From Olsenella uli (GTDB lineage Bacteria; Actinomycetota; Coriobacteriia; Coriobacteriales; Atopobiaceae): a stretch of DNA of 64,000 nucleotides. Position 1 is the first letter of the stretch, and each line of letters starts with the position of its first letter. Made by a program: the position numbers and the translations under genes. The notes below the pieces were generated by a model that was not told the DNA's origin, ran no database searches, and saw only the letters and a program-made list of their open reading frames with translations. Shown here one piece after another: positions 46,478 to 54,386 of the stretch. The stretch covers positions 1 to 64,000 of the forward strand of contig NZ_JACJJK010000006.1 in NCBI RefSeq assembly GCF_016899935.1, read 5' to 3'.

Positions 46478-46526
46478 TTTCCTTTGCTTTCCCTATAGGC
46501 AATCTAACACATTTCTTTTGCTTTTC
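46478..46526. promoter_or_regulatory. Candidate DeoR operator: two 15-bp direct repeats
   Basis: TTTCCTTTGCTTTCC (46478-46492) and TTTCTTTTGCTTTTC (46512-46526) are direct repeats with 34-bp spacing, about three helical turns. They lie just upstream of the DeoR gene on its divergent promoter side. They resemble the CGAAAGAAAACG words around the fru operon. Confidence 0.5.
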
Positions 46527-46550
46527 TTTTGGCAAGCAGCGAGGACCTCA

Positions 46551-46678
46551 CAAAGGTTGGGTACTTTTTCGGGGTCCCCCGAAGTATCCCCTTGGCACCG
46601 CAAGCCTCCAACCAGCGATTTCTCAGACGCGCGGCAGCCAGATACTCGGAGGGCGGGCAAAAAAGTACCCAACCTTTG
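46551..46678. repeat. 128-bp foldback element with 19-bp perfect ends
   Basis: CAAAGGTTGGGTACTTTTT (46551-46569) is an exact reverse complement of 46660-46678. The similarity continues inward imperfectly (for example CCGAAGTATC against GATACTCGG), so nearly the whole element can fold back. It lies in the 387-bp gap between the DeoR gene and the aldolase (46444-46830). The remainder of the gap holds the operator and a -10-like TACAAT at 46787-46792. Confidence 0.9.
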
Positions 46679-46830
46679 CGAAACGCGCCGTCGCTCCCCC
46701 GGGGCGCCCTTCGTTTGCTTTCCCTTCCGCGGCTCGCGCACCGCCGCCCACGGCGGGCGACGGCGCCGACCACCTGCGCCAGCACGTACAATGAGGGCGT
46801 CATTCGGGTTCGTACGGAAGGGAGCCTCAG

Positions 46831-47682
46831 ATGCTCGTCACCACCAAGGAGATGCTGCTCGACGCCCAGGCTAACCACTACGCGGTCGGCGCCTTCAACA
46901 TCGAGAGCCTCGAGTTCGTCATGGCTGTGCTCGCGGCCGCCGAGGAGACCAAGTCCCCGGTCATCATGCAGACCACGCCCGGCACCGTGAAGTTCGCCGG
47001 CCTGGACTACTTCTACGGCATGGTCAAGGCTGCGGCCGCGCGCGCCACGGTGCCGGTGGCCCTCCACCTCGACCACGGCGACGGCTATGACCGCTGCATG
47101 CAGGCCCTGCGCACCGGCTACACCTCCGTCATGATCGACGGCTCCCACGAGTCCTTCGAGGACAACATCGCCCTCACCAAGTCCGTTGCCGACGCCGGCC
47201 GCGCGATGGGCGTGCCCGTTGAGGCCGAGCTCGGCAAGGTCGGCGGCAAGGAGGACGACGGCCCGGCCGTCGAGGGCGAGAACCCCTACACCGACCCGGA
47301 CGAGGCCCGCGAGTTCGTCGAGCGCACCGGCTGCACCTCGCTCGCCATCGGCGTGGGCACCGCGCACGGCGTCTACACCGAGACCCCGCACATCGAGCAG
47401 GAGGTCGTGAAGGCCATCCGCGCCGCCGTCGACGTGCCGCTCGTGCTCCACGGCACCTCCGGCGTGCCCGACGAGCAGGTCGCCGAGGCCGTCAAGAACG
47501 GCATTTGCAAGGTCAACTACGCCACCGAGCTGCGTCAGGCCTACATGCGCGGCTTCATGGGCTACATGGCCGAGAACCCCGGCGCCTTCGATCCCAAGAA
47601 GCCGGCCAAGCCGGGCATGGAGGAGATCACCAAGCTGGTCAAGGTCCGCATGACCAACCTCGGTTCCGTGGGTCGCGCGTAG
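46831..47682 (+). CDS. Class II tagatose-/fructose-bisphosphate aldolase
   Basis: A 283-residue zinc aldolase. Zinc ligands and catalysis show in VALHLDHGDGYDRC, GTAHGVYTE and VPLVLHGTSGVP, with the nearby Glu/Asp-rich loop VEAELGKVGGKEDD. It cleaves tagatose-1,6-bisphosphate or fructose-1,6-bisphosphate to DHAP and glyceraldehyde-3-P. The short GatY/KbaY-type length and the divergent DeoR gene favour a sugar-specific (tagatose) role, completing the AgaS/PfkB route; a house-keeping Fba role cannot be excluded. GGAAGGGAG precedes the ATG. Confidence 0.87.
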   Translation: MLVTTKEMLLDAQANHYAVGAFNIESLEFVMAVLAAAEETKSPVIMQTTPGTVKFAGLDYFYGMVKAAAARATVPVALHLDHGDGYDRCMQALRTGYTSVMIDGSHESFEDNIALTKSVADAGRAMGVPVEAELGKVGGKEDDGPAVEGENPYTDPDEAREFVERTGCTSLAIGVGTAHGVYTETPHIEQEVVKAIRAAVDVPLVLHGTSGVPDEQVAEAVKNGICKVNYATELRQAYMRGFMGYMAENPGAFDPKKPAKPGMEEITKLVKVRMTNLGSVGRA

Positions 47683-47698
47683 GCCTCAGGCAAGGGGC

Positions 47699-47722
47699 GG
47701 CGAGAAGAACGCTCTTCTCGCC
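47699..47722. other. Hairpin made of two inverted copies of the GGCGAGAAG word
   Basis: GGCGAGAAGA and TCTTCTCGCC flank a 4-nt loop (ACGC), giving a perfect 10-bp stem. It sits in the 77-bp gap between the convergent aldolase and fruR genes, where it can serve as a terminator for both, though there is no T-run. Confidence 0.75.
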
Positions 47723-47759
47723 AGATGGGGCGGCGCGTCCTCGGGCGCGTCGCCTATTT

Positions 47760-48569
47760 CTATGCGTCGCCGTCGAGCGCCTGGACGACCTCGACCTCGC
47801 GCTCGCCCCGATTGCAGGCGGCGACGACCATCCCGTCCGGGTCGCGCTCCATGATCACGACGTCCACGTCCTCCGGCTTGGCAAAGCGCAGGAACGACCG
47901 GCCGGCCCCGACCTTGCTCGAGTCCATCAGCACGACCTTGGTGCGCGCGTGCCGGAGGAACTCGACCTTGGCGTAGGCCGTCTGCTCGTACTCGGCCAGG
48001 AAGCCAAAGCTCGGCTCAAAGCCGTCCGCGCCGAGAAACACCTGGTCAAGATAGACGTCCGTGAGGCTCGCCGCCACGAGCGGCCCATAGTAGTGGCGAT
48101 ACTTGCGCGCGAGCACCCCGCCTGTGGACATGATCGTCATGTCCGGGAGGTGCTGCTCCGCGTACTCGATGATGTGACACGAGTTGGTCACGACGGTGAC
48201 GTCGCGCTTGCCGTGCAGCGCCTTGACGAACTCCAGCGTCGTGGAGCCGCTGCCTACGAGGATCATCTCGCCGTCGCTCACGCGCTCGGCCGCGCGCCGG
48301 GCGATCGCCTGCTTGGCCCGGGCGTTCTTGCGCACGCGCTCCGAGACGCGCGGGATCACGTACTCGGAGACGGGCACCGCGCCGCCGTGCGTGCGCTTGA
48401 GTCGCCCCTCCCCCTCCAGGTAGTCCAGGTCCGCGCGCGCCGTGACGGCGGACACCCCGCACTCGCGGCAGATGTCGGCGATGAGCACCGACGAGCGGTT
48501 CCCGAGCATGTCCAGTATGCGCTGGCGCCGCTCGACGGCGAGCATGCGCCCGTGACCAACGTTCGGCAT
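47760..48569 (-). CDS. fruR: DeoR-family repressor of the fru operon
   Basis: A 269-residue regulator. The helix-turn-helix RRQRILDMLGNRSSVLIADICRECGVSAVTARADLDYL with GRLKRTHGGAV is followed by the sensor domain (LVGSGSTTLEFVKAL, VVLMDSSKVGAG). Its position as third gene of fruA-fruK-fruR predicts control by fructose-1-P. It starts 122 bp after fruK; that gap contains one operator-like word. Confidence 0.87.
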   Translation of the reverse strand: MPNVGHGRMLAVERRQRILDMLGNRSSVLIADICRECGVSAVTARADLDYLEGEGRLKRTHGGAVPVSEYVIPRVSERVRKNARAKQAIARRAAERVSDGEMILVGSGSTTLEFVKALHGKRDVTVVTNSCHIIEYAEQHLPDMTIMSTGGVLARKYRHYYGPLVAASLTDVYLDQVFLGADGFEPSFGFLAEYEQTAYAKVEFLRHARTKVVLMDSSKVGAGRSFLRFAKPEDVDVVIMERDPDGMVVAACNRGEREVEVVQALDGDA

Positions 48570-48644
48570 GAGAAGACCTCCCTTCCCAGAAGCGTAGCTC
48601 GCCGAGGGGATGGGAGGTCTTTCGATTTCCTTCTTTTCTTGCAA

Positions 48645-48657
48645 ACGAAAGAAAACG
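48645..48657. promoter_or_regulatory. Operator-like word ACGAAAGAAAACG between fruK and fruR
   Basis: The word matches the doubled copy upstream of fruA at 51287-51308. It may give fruR its own regulated promoter. Confidence 0.5.
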
Positions 48658-48691
48658 TCGGCCGGCGGCACAGGCGGCACCGGCAGGAGCG

Positions 48692-49609
48692 CTACGAGAG
48701 GCGCGTCACCTCGATCTCGCGCGCGATCTGGTCCACCAGCGCGAAGTCGCCGAGGCCCGCGCACATGGCGACGTTGCCGCCCGTGGCCATCGCGCGCACC
48801 AGTGCGGGCTCCACCGCGTCGCGCGTGCCCAGCCACGCGGAGAGAAAGCTCGCCAGCGTGGCGTCGCCGGCGCAGGCCGTGGAGAGCACCTTCACCTTGG
48901 CCGCGCTCGCCCGCCACACGTGCTCGCCGTTTGAGAAGTACGCGCCCTCGCCGCCCAGCGTGAGCAGCACGTTCTTCGCCCCGCGCTCGTGGAGGTGCGC
49001 CAGCGCCGCCAGGATGTCGCCCTCGTCGGCCACGTCCACGCCGAAGATCTCCGCGACCTCCTCGTCGTTGGGCTTGATCAGCAGCGGGTGGCGCTCCACG
49101 AGCTCGGCCAGGTGCGGGTGCGAGATGTCGAGCACGAACTCCGCGCCCTTCTCCTGGCACACGTCGATGAGCTCGTCGTAGTAGGAGGCGTCCATCTCGG
49201 GCGAGAGGCTGCCGGAGACCACGAGGCATTCCAGGTCGTCCAGGCCGCGCAGCAGCTCCAGCATCTCGAGCTGCTTCTCGCGGCTCACGGGCGCGCCGGC
49301 GTTGGGGAACTTGTACTCCCCCTCCGGCGTGGTCACAAAGACGTTGACGCGCGTGATGCCGTCGATCCGGACCGGCCGCACCGGGCAGCGCTTGGCGGCC
49401 TCGGTCACGATGTAATCGCCGGAGAAGCCGCCGAAGAAGCCCAGGATCACCGAGTCCACCCCGTAGTGCCCCAGCGTGAAGGAGACGTTCAGCCCCTTGC
49501 CGTTGGGGGTGTACACGGCGTCGGTCGTGCGGTTGACCTTCTTGGTGGTGAGCGTGCCCGCGTTGACGTTCATGTCGACGGCGGGGTTGGTGGTGAGCGT
49601 GTAGATCAC
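48692..49609 (-). CDS. fruK: 1-phosphofructokinase
   Basis: A 305-residue PfkB-family kinase that phosphorylates fructose-1-P to fructose-1,6-bisphosphate. The start MIYTLTTNPAVDMNVN and the loop TPNGKGLNVSFTLGHYG match FruK; Asn replaces the usual first Gly of GGKG. The catalytic motif reads STACAGDATLASF instead of GAGD/GSGD: the catalytic Asp is kept but Cys replaces Gly. It lies between fruA and fruR in one operon. Confidence 0.9.
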   Translation of the reverse strand: MIYTLTTNPAVDMNVNAGTLTTKKVNRTTDAVYTPNGKGLNVSFTLGHYGVDSVILGFFGGFSGDYIVTEAAKRCPVRPVRIDGITRVNVFVTTPEGEYKFPNAGAPVSREKQLEMLELLRGLDDLECLVVSGSLSPEMDASYYDELIDVCQEKGAEFVLDISHPHLAELVERHPLLIKPNDEEVAEIFGVDVADEGDILAALAHLHERGAKNVLLTLGGEGAYFSNGEHVWRASAAKVKVLSTACAGDATLASFLSAWLGTRDAVEPALVRAMATGGNVAMCAGLGDFALVDQIAREIEVTRLS

Positions 49610-49648
49610 GGCTGCTCCTCTCGGTCCTTCTCGGCGCTTCTCGAAGCC

Positions 49649-49679
49649 AAAAGGGGGCCCGGCGTCGGGCCGGGCCCCC
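49649..49679 (-). terminator. Intercistronic terminator between fruA and fruK
   Basis: On the minus strand GGGGGCCCGGC and GCCGGGCCCCC form an 11-bp stem with a short loop followed by TTTT (49649-49652). It lies 21 bp past the fruA stop, so part of the transcripts should stop before fruK. Confidence 0.8.
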
Positions 49680-49700
49680 AGAACGTGCGCGGAACCTGAA

Positions 49701-51200
49701 CTACTCGACGACCTTGCCGCCGTTCTTGTCGTAGTCGTGCTTCTTGAAGAGCACGAACAGGATGCCGCCGATGACCGCGCCGATGAGGATCGCGATCACC
49801 CACTGCAGGCCGCCGTCGACGACGGGCAGCACGAGGAAGCCGCCGTGCGGCGCGGGGTCGTGGACGCCCAGGAAGATCGTCAGGATGGCCGCGATGGAGG
49901 AGCCGAGCATCATGATCGGCATGACGGGCCAGATGTTCTTGGTCATGAAGGGGATGGCGCCCTCGGTGATGTGAGTGCAGCCCAGGATGAAGTTGACGAT
50001 GCCGGCGTCGTGGTCCTCCTGCGAGAAGTACTTCTTGCCCACGATGACCGCGAAGGTGGTGATCAGCGGCGGCACGATGCACGCGGCGGAGACGGCGGCC
50101 ATGAAGTTGGTGCCGAAGTTGTAGGCCTCGGTGCCCACGCCAGCCTCGATGGCGGTGGTGAGCAGCAGGGTGCCGGTGGTGTAGGCAGCCTTGTTGACGG
50201 GGCCACCCATGTCAAACGCGCACATGCAGCCGATGGCCAGGCCCAGGGGCACCGGGCCGGCGTTGTAGAGGCCCTGCAGGAAGTCCATCATGCCCTGGTT
50301 GATGGCGGCCATGGGGCCGGAGATGCCGAGCATGACGAGGCCCACGATGAAGGTGGAGCAGAGCGGGTAGAGGAACATGGCCTTGAGGCCGTTGAGGCTC
50401 TGCGGCAGGCCCTTGAACGCCTTCTCGAGAAGGACGATCACGTAGCCGGCGAGGAAGCCGCCGACGATGCCGCCGAGGAAGCCGAAGCCGATGCCGGTGC
50501 CGCCGGCGTCGATGAGGCCGGTCTCGGCGTTGACGGGCAGGCCCTGGATGGAGATCATGCCGGCGACGAAGCCGGGGACCAGCGCCGGGCGCTTGCCGAT
50601 GGACTCGGCGATGTAGGCCGCGAGGACGGGCACCATGAGGTTCATGGCGATGCCGCCGATGATCTTGAGCATCGCGGCGAAGGAGTTGTAGTCGGAGGCC
50701 GTGGAGTCGTAGGACGTGATGCCCCAGAGGAACGACAGCGCGGTGAGGACGCCGCCAGCGACGACGAAGACCAGCATGTGGCTGACGCCGTTCATCAGGT
50801 GGCGGTAAATCTGGTGGCCGACGGACTCCTTCTCGACGACCTCCTCGGCGGAGGCGTTGGCGACCTCGGCGGCGAGCTCGCCCTCGGCCTTGGCGGCGAG
50901 CGCCTTGTCAATCAGGCCCTCCGGGTCCTTGATGGCGGCGGTCACGCCGACGCTGATGAGGGGCTTGCCCTCAAAGCGCTCCGGCTGGACATCCTTGTCG
51001 GCGGCGATGATGACGGCCTTGCACGCCTTGATCTCGGCGGGCGTCACCTCGTTCTCCGCGCCGACCTGACCCTGGGTCTCAACCTTGATGGTGAGGCCCT
51101 TGGCAGCGGCGGCCTTCTCGAGGGCCTCCTTGGCCATGTAGGTGTGGGCGATGCCCGTCGGGCAGCCCGTCACGGCCAGAAGATCGTACTTCTCTGCCAT
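49701..51200 (-). CDS. fruA: PTS fructose-specific EIIBC component
   Basis: A 499-residue PTS permease. The N-terminal IIB domain has the phosphorylated Cys in VTGCPTGIAHTYMAKEAL. The IIC domain (about 130-495) has around eight membrane helices and the ITEGAIPF motif (CTHITEGAIPFMTKN) typical of the fructose family. There is no IIA domain fused and no IIA gene beside it, so EIIA must be supplied elsewhere. It is the first gene of the operon, with doubled DeoR operator words upstream. Confidence 0.95.
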   Translation of the reverse strand: MAEKYDLLAVTGCPTGIAHTYMAKEALEKAAAAKGLTIKVETQGQVGAENEVTPAEIKACKAVIIAADKDVQPERFEGKPLISVGVTAAIKDPEGLIDKALAAKAEGELAAEVANASAEEVVEKESVGHQIYRHLMNGVSHMLVFVVAGGVLTALSFLWGITSYDSTASDYNSFAAMLKIIGGIAMNLMVPVLAAYIAESIGKRPALVPGFVAGMISIQGLPVNAETGLIDAGGTGIGFGFLGGIVGGFLAGYVIVLLEKAFKGLPQSLNGLKAMFLYPLCSTFIVGLVMLGISGPMAAINQGMMDFLQGLYNAGPVPLGLAIGCMCAFDMGGPVNKAAYTTGTLLLTTAIEAGVGTEAYNFGTNFMAAVSAACIVPPLITTFAVIVGKKYFSQEDHDAGIVNFILGCTHITEGAIPFMTKNIWPVMPIMMLGSSIAAILTIFLGVHDPAPHGGFLVLPVVDGGLQWVIAILIGAVIGGILFVLFKKHDYDKNGGKVVE

Positions 51201-51286
51201 TCTCGCTCCTTTCTCCTTCTCGTTGACACGTGTTCTTCACGCGAACGCCACATATGGCCATTATGCCGCAACGGAACGGAGAAAAG

Positions 51287-51308
51287 CGAAAGAAAACGAA
51301 AGAAAGCG
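51287..51308. promoter_or_regulatory. Tandem FruR operator words upstream of fruA
   Basis: CGAAAGAAAACG (51287-51298) and CGAAAGAAAGCG (51297-51308) are tandem copies at 10-bp spacing. A further CGAAAG word lies at 51388. This pattern is usual for DeoR repressors, which bind direct repeats. Confidence 0.6.
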
Positions 51309-51393
51309 CTCTGGGCCTGTGAACGATACCACTTGCCGGGCGTTCGCCGCCGCCCGAGGTTTCCCTTCTCCCATACCAGTGCAAAACGAAAGA

Positions 51394-51424
51394 TGCCTAA
51401 AAGGGGTCTGACCCCTTTTAGGCA
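51394..51424. repeat. 31-bp palindrome, type C (perfect)
   Basis: Arms TGCCTAAAAGGGGTC and GACCCCTTTTAGGCA around a central T at 51409, followed by AGTTTT. It ends 6 bp from the glucokinase stop codon. Confidence 0.96.
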
Positions 51425-51430
51425 AGTTTT

Positions 51431-52372
51431 CTAGCCGCAGAGACGGAGGGCCTCGTAGGCGCAGCCGTACATGGCGGCCTGGTTGCCGAGGCCGGCGGCC
51501 TCGATGCGCACGTTCTTGCAGGTGGGCAGCGCGATGGCCTGGAAGCGCTCGCGCAGGCGCGGCGCGAAGGTCGCAAACGCCCCCGCCACGCCGCCGCCGA
51601 TGAGGTAGAGCTCCGGGTCCATCACGCAAGAGATCTGCGACATGGCGAGCGCCAGGTAGTCGCACATCTTGTCCACCGCGATGCCGGCGCACTCGTCGCC
51701 GTTCGCGAGGGCCTTGAAGACGGAGAGGGTGTCCGTGGCGTGTTCCACGTGCACCGGCGTCACGCCGCGCCGCTCGCACTCCTCCAGGTAGAGGCGCACC
51801 ACGCCCTTGGCGGAGGCGTACTGCTCCAGGCAGCCGTGGCGCCCGCAGCCGCAGGTGAGCGGCTCGTCGCGCTCGACGGTGATGTGGCCGATCTCGCCGC
51901 CCGCGCCAAAGGCGCCCGCGACCAGCCGGCCGCCCGTGACCACGCCGCCGCCCACGCCCGTTCCGAGGGCGATCAGCACGAAGCTCTGGACGCCGCGCGC
52001 CGCGCCGCCCCACACCTCGCCGAGCGCGGCCGCGTTGGCGTCGTTGACAAAGGCCGTGGTCGCGCGAGGGAAGGTCGCGGTCATGGCACCGACGAGGCCC
52101 TCCGGGTCGAGCTGGATGTTGGGGAGGAAGCCCACCGTGCCGTCGTCGGCGACGGGCCCGGGGATGTCCAGGCCGCAGGCGATGACGTCGGCCGGCGCGC
52201 TGTCGTGCGCGGCGAGAACGCGCGTTATGCCCGAGGTCACGACCGCGTATGCGTCCTCGTCCACGAGCGCCGGCGTGGGGATCTTGCGCTCCTCGAGCAG
52301 CTCGCCCTCCGGCGTGAAGAGGCCGACCTTGATGCTCGTGCCGCCAACGTCGATGCCAAGAACCCTGTCCAT
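51431..52372 (-). CDS. ROK-family glucokinase
   Basis: A 313-residue sugar kinase. The ATP site is LGIDVGGTSIKVGLF, the catalytic Asp is in VNDANAAALGE, the phosphate loop is ALGTGVGGGVV, and the ROK zinc motif is CGCGRHGCLEQYAS. It probably phosphorylates glucose taken up without a PTS or released from maltodextrins by the GH13 enzyme; other hexoses (N-acetylmannosamine, fructose) are possible. GGGAGC-type site before the ATG at 52370-52372. Confidence 0.9.
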   Translation of the reverse strand: MDRVLGIDVGGTSIKVGLFTPEGELLEERKIPTPALVDEDAYAVVTSGITRVLAAHDSAPADVIACGLDIPGPVADDGTVGFLPNIQLDPEGLVGAMTATFPRATTAFVNDANAAALGEVWGGAARGVQSFVLIALGTGVGGGVVTGGRLVAGAFGAGGEIGHITVERDEPLTCGCGRHGCLEQYASAKGVVRLYLEECERRGVTPVHVEHATDTLSVFKALANGDECAGIAVDKMCDYLALAMSQISCVMDPELYLIGGGVAGAFATFAPRLRERFQAIALPTCKNVRIEAAGLGNQAAMYGCAYEALRLCG

Positions 52373-52549
52373 GGGAGCCTCCTTCGTCGGGCGCGCCGCG
52401 CCGTCGTCTCTGTCCTGACCCTTGATGATACGAGGCGGGGCGGCGGGCGGCGAGCACTTTGGCGCGAAGGGCGGCGGCGGCTTCGCAGCCGGTCGCAAGC
52501 GGGCGAGAAGGACGGCGGGCGCGGGCCGGGCGGGCGGGCGCGCGGCGCA

Positions 52550-52690
52550 GGTTATGCGCACTCCCGTAGGTTATGCGCAGCGTCACGGGCCATGGTTCTT
52601 CTCGCCGGGCCTTCTAGCTGCGGACATACAAAACGGTCCCGTGCGCACAACCTTGAGGATTGCGCATAACCCGCGGGATTGCGCATACCC
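52550..52690. repeat. Array of 11-bp words at 19-bp period in inverted halves
   Basis: GGTTATGCGCA occurs at 52550-52560 and 52569-52579. Its reverse complement TGCGCATAACC occurs at 52661-52671, with one-mismatch copies at 52642-52652 and 52680-52690. Within each half the period is exactly 19 bp. The element lies in the 377-bp divergent gap (52373-52749) between glucokinase and carboxypeptidase. A -10-like TACACT (52715-52720) follows it. Confidence 0.92.
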
Positions 52691-52749
52691 GTCTCGGGCG
52701 GCGCGCGGCCGGACTACACTGGGACGAGCACCCAACCGAAGGGGGAACC

Positions 52750-54279
52750 ATGGCCGAGGTCAACGCCGCGCTCTCCAACCCGAGGGCCGACATCGCCGCG
52801 CTCGACGCGCTCGAGCGCACGCTCTTCTCGCTGCGCTACGCCCTTGACGAGATCGGCTCGCTGGGGCCGGTGATCGACCCGCCCAAGGCCACGGCCGAGC
52901 GCGGGGAGGCCCTGGCCGAGCTGGAGCGCGCCCGCGTGGAGGCGCTCTGCGACCCGGACGTGGGCGACGTGCTCGCGCGGCTCGCCGCCACCCCCGAGCT
53001 GCTGAGCGAGACCCAGCGCGCCCAGGTCCGCGTGCTCACGCGCGACCGCAACGCCCTCGTGCGCATCCCCGCCGACGAGCAGGCCGCCTTCAGCCGCCTC
53101 ACCTGCGAGGCCGAGGACGTCTGGCGGCGCGCCAAGGCCGCGAACGACTGGGAGGCCTTCGCGCCCTACCTGGACCGCATCGTGGAGGCGCGCCTGCGCA
53201 TGGCCGCCGCCCGCGACGCCGCGCGCGACCCCTACGACGTCTGGCTCGACGAGTACGAGCCCGGCTGCGACGCCGCCTTCTACGACCGGTTCTTCTCGCA
53301 GGTGAAGGACTGCGTGGTGCCGCTTCTGGCCGACTGCATGGCCAGCCGCTCCAAGCCCTCGCGCGCCTGCGTGCGCGGCCGCTTTGACGAGGGCCGCCAG
53401 TGGGAGCTGGCGCGCGACCTCGTGGCCCTGGAGGGCGTGGACGAGGGCGCCCTCTGGCTGGGTCGCACCGAGCACCCGTTCACGGGCGGCCCCTCCACGG
53501 GCTTTGTCCTCATCGCGAGCCACGCCCACGAGGACGACGTACTCTCCAACGTCTTCTCCATGCTGCACGAGGGCGGCCACGCCCTCTATGAGCAGGGCGT
53601 AGACCCCGCCTACCGCCTCACCTCGCTCAAGGGCGGCACGTCGATGGGCATGCACGAGGCGCAGTCGCGCTTCTTCGAGAACCTGGTGGGGCGCTCGGAG
53701 GCCTTTACGCCCGTGCTGCTGGAAACCCTCGCGCGCCACTTCCCCGGGCGCTTTGCCCGCGTGACGCCGCGCCAGCTCTACCTGGCCGAGAACTGCGCCG
53801 AGCCCGGGCTCATCCGCACCGAGGCCGACGAGCTCACCTATCCCCTGCACATCCTCGTGCGCTACGAGATCGAGCGCGCGCTCTTCTCCGGCGAGACGCA
53901 CGCGGCCGACGTCCCGCGCCTCTGGGCCGAGAAGTACCGTGCGTACCTCGGCGTTGAGGTGCCCGACCACGCGCGCGGCGCGCTGCAGGACACCCACTGG
54001 TCGGGAGGCGACTTTGGCTACTTCCCCACCTACGCGCTGGGCTCGGCCTACGGCGCGCAGCTCAAGGTGGCCATGGTGGCCGACGGCGTGGACTTTGACG
54101 GCGCCTGCGCGGCGGGCGATCTGGCCCCGGTGCGCGCGTGGCTGGGCGAGAAGATCTGGCGCTGGGGACGTTCCAAGGACTCCGGCGAGCTCATCGAGGC
54201 GGCGTGCGGCGAGCCCTTCTCGCCGGTCTACTACACCGACTACCTCACCGAGAAGTTCTCCGCGATCTACCGCCTGTAA
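52750..54279 (+). CDS. M32-family metallocarboxypeptidase
   Basis: A 509-residue cytoplasmic zinc carboxypeptidase of the thermostable carboxypeptidase 1/Taq type. The zinc motif HEGGH is in FSMLHEGGHALYEQGVDP. The following GTSMGMHEAQSRFFENLVGRS carries the third ligand Glu, and the family C-terminal half (LHILVRYEIERALFSGE, DTHWSGGDFGYFPTYALG) is clear. It trims C-terminal residues from peptides. The ATG at 52750 has GGGGGAA upstream. Confidence 0.93.
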   Translation: MAEVNAALSNPRADIAALDALERTLFSLRYALDEIGSLGPVIDPPKATAERGEALAELERARVEALCDPDVGDVLARLAATPELLSETQRAQVRVLTRDRNALVRIPADEQAAFSRLTCEAEDVWRRAKAANDWEAFAPYLDRIVEARLRMAAARDAARDPYDVWLDEYEPGCDAAFYDRFFSQVKDCVVPLLADCMASRSKPSRACVRGRFDEGRQWELARDLVALEGVDEGALWLGRTEHPFTGGPSTGFVLIASHAHEDDVLSNVFSMLHEGGHALYEQGVDPAYRLTSLKGGTSMGMHEAQSRFFENLVGRSEAFTPVLLETLARHFPGRFARVTPRQLYLAENCAEPGLIRTEADELTYPLHILVRYEIERALFSGETHAADVPRLWAEKYRAYLGVEVPDHARGALQDTHWSGGDFGYFPTYALGSAYGAQLKVAMVADGVDFDGACAAGDLAPVRAWLGEKIWRWGRSKDSGELIEAACGEPFSPVYYTDYLTEKFSAIYRL

Positions 54280-54287
54280 ATTGGGAC

Positions 54288-54318
54288 CTGTTAATTGGGG
54301 ACAGTCCCCAATTTGCAG
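54288..54318. repeat. 31-bp palindrome, type A (right end slightly decayed)
   Basis: Left arm CTGTTAATTGGGGAC, central A at 54303, right arm GTCCCCAATTTGCAG with two mismatches. It starts 8 bp after the carboxypeptidase stop. Confidence 0.92.
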
Positions 54319-54340
54319 ACTTTTTTGATATCAAGAACTT

Positions 54341-54371
54341 CTGTTAATTGGGGACTGTCCCCAATTAACAG
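54341..54371. repeat. 31-bp palindrome, type A (perfect)
   Basis: Perfect arms CTGTTAATTGGGGAC and GTCCCCAATTAACAG around a central T at 54356, 22 bp after the first copy. It ends 15 bp before the dtd start, leaving only a short leader. Confidence 0.97.
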
Positions 54372-54386
54372 ACGGGGGAGGTTGGG

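Noticed and set aside
46504-47451. Protein-coding gene on the minus strand over the aldolase
   Set aside because: The frame is antisense to a strongly conserved aldolase and runs into the foldback element; similar peptides on both strands there come from the inverted repeat.
52550-52579. Replication origin with DnaA boxes
   Set aside because: TTATGCGCA differs from known boxes, there is no AT-rich unwinding region and no dnaA, dnaN or gyrB nearby.
52550-52690. CRISPR array
   Set aside because: The repeat word is only 11 bp, spacers are 8 bp, orientation changes midway and no cas genes are near.
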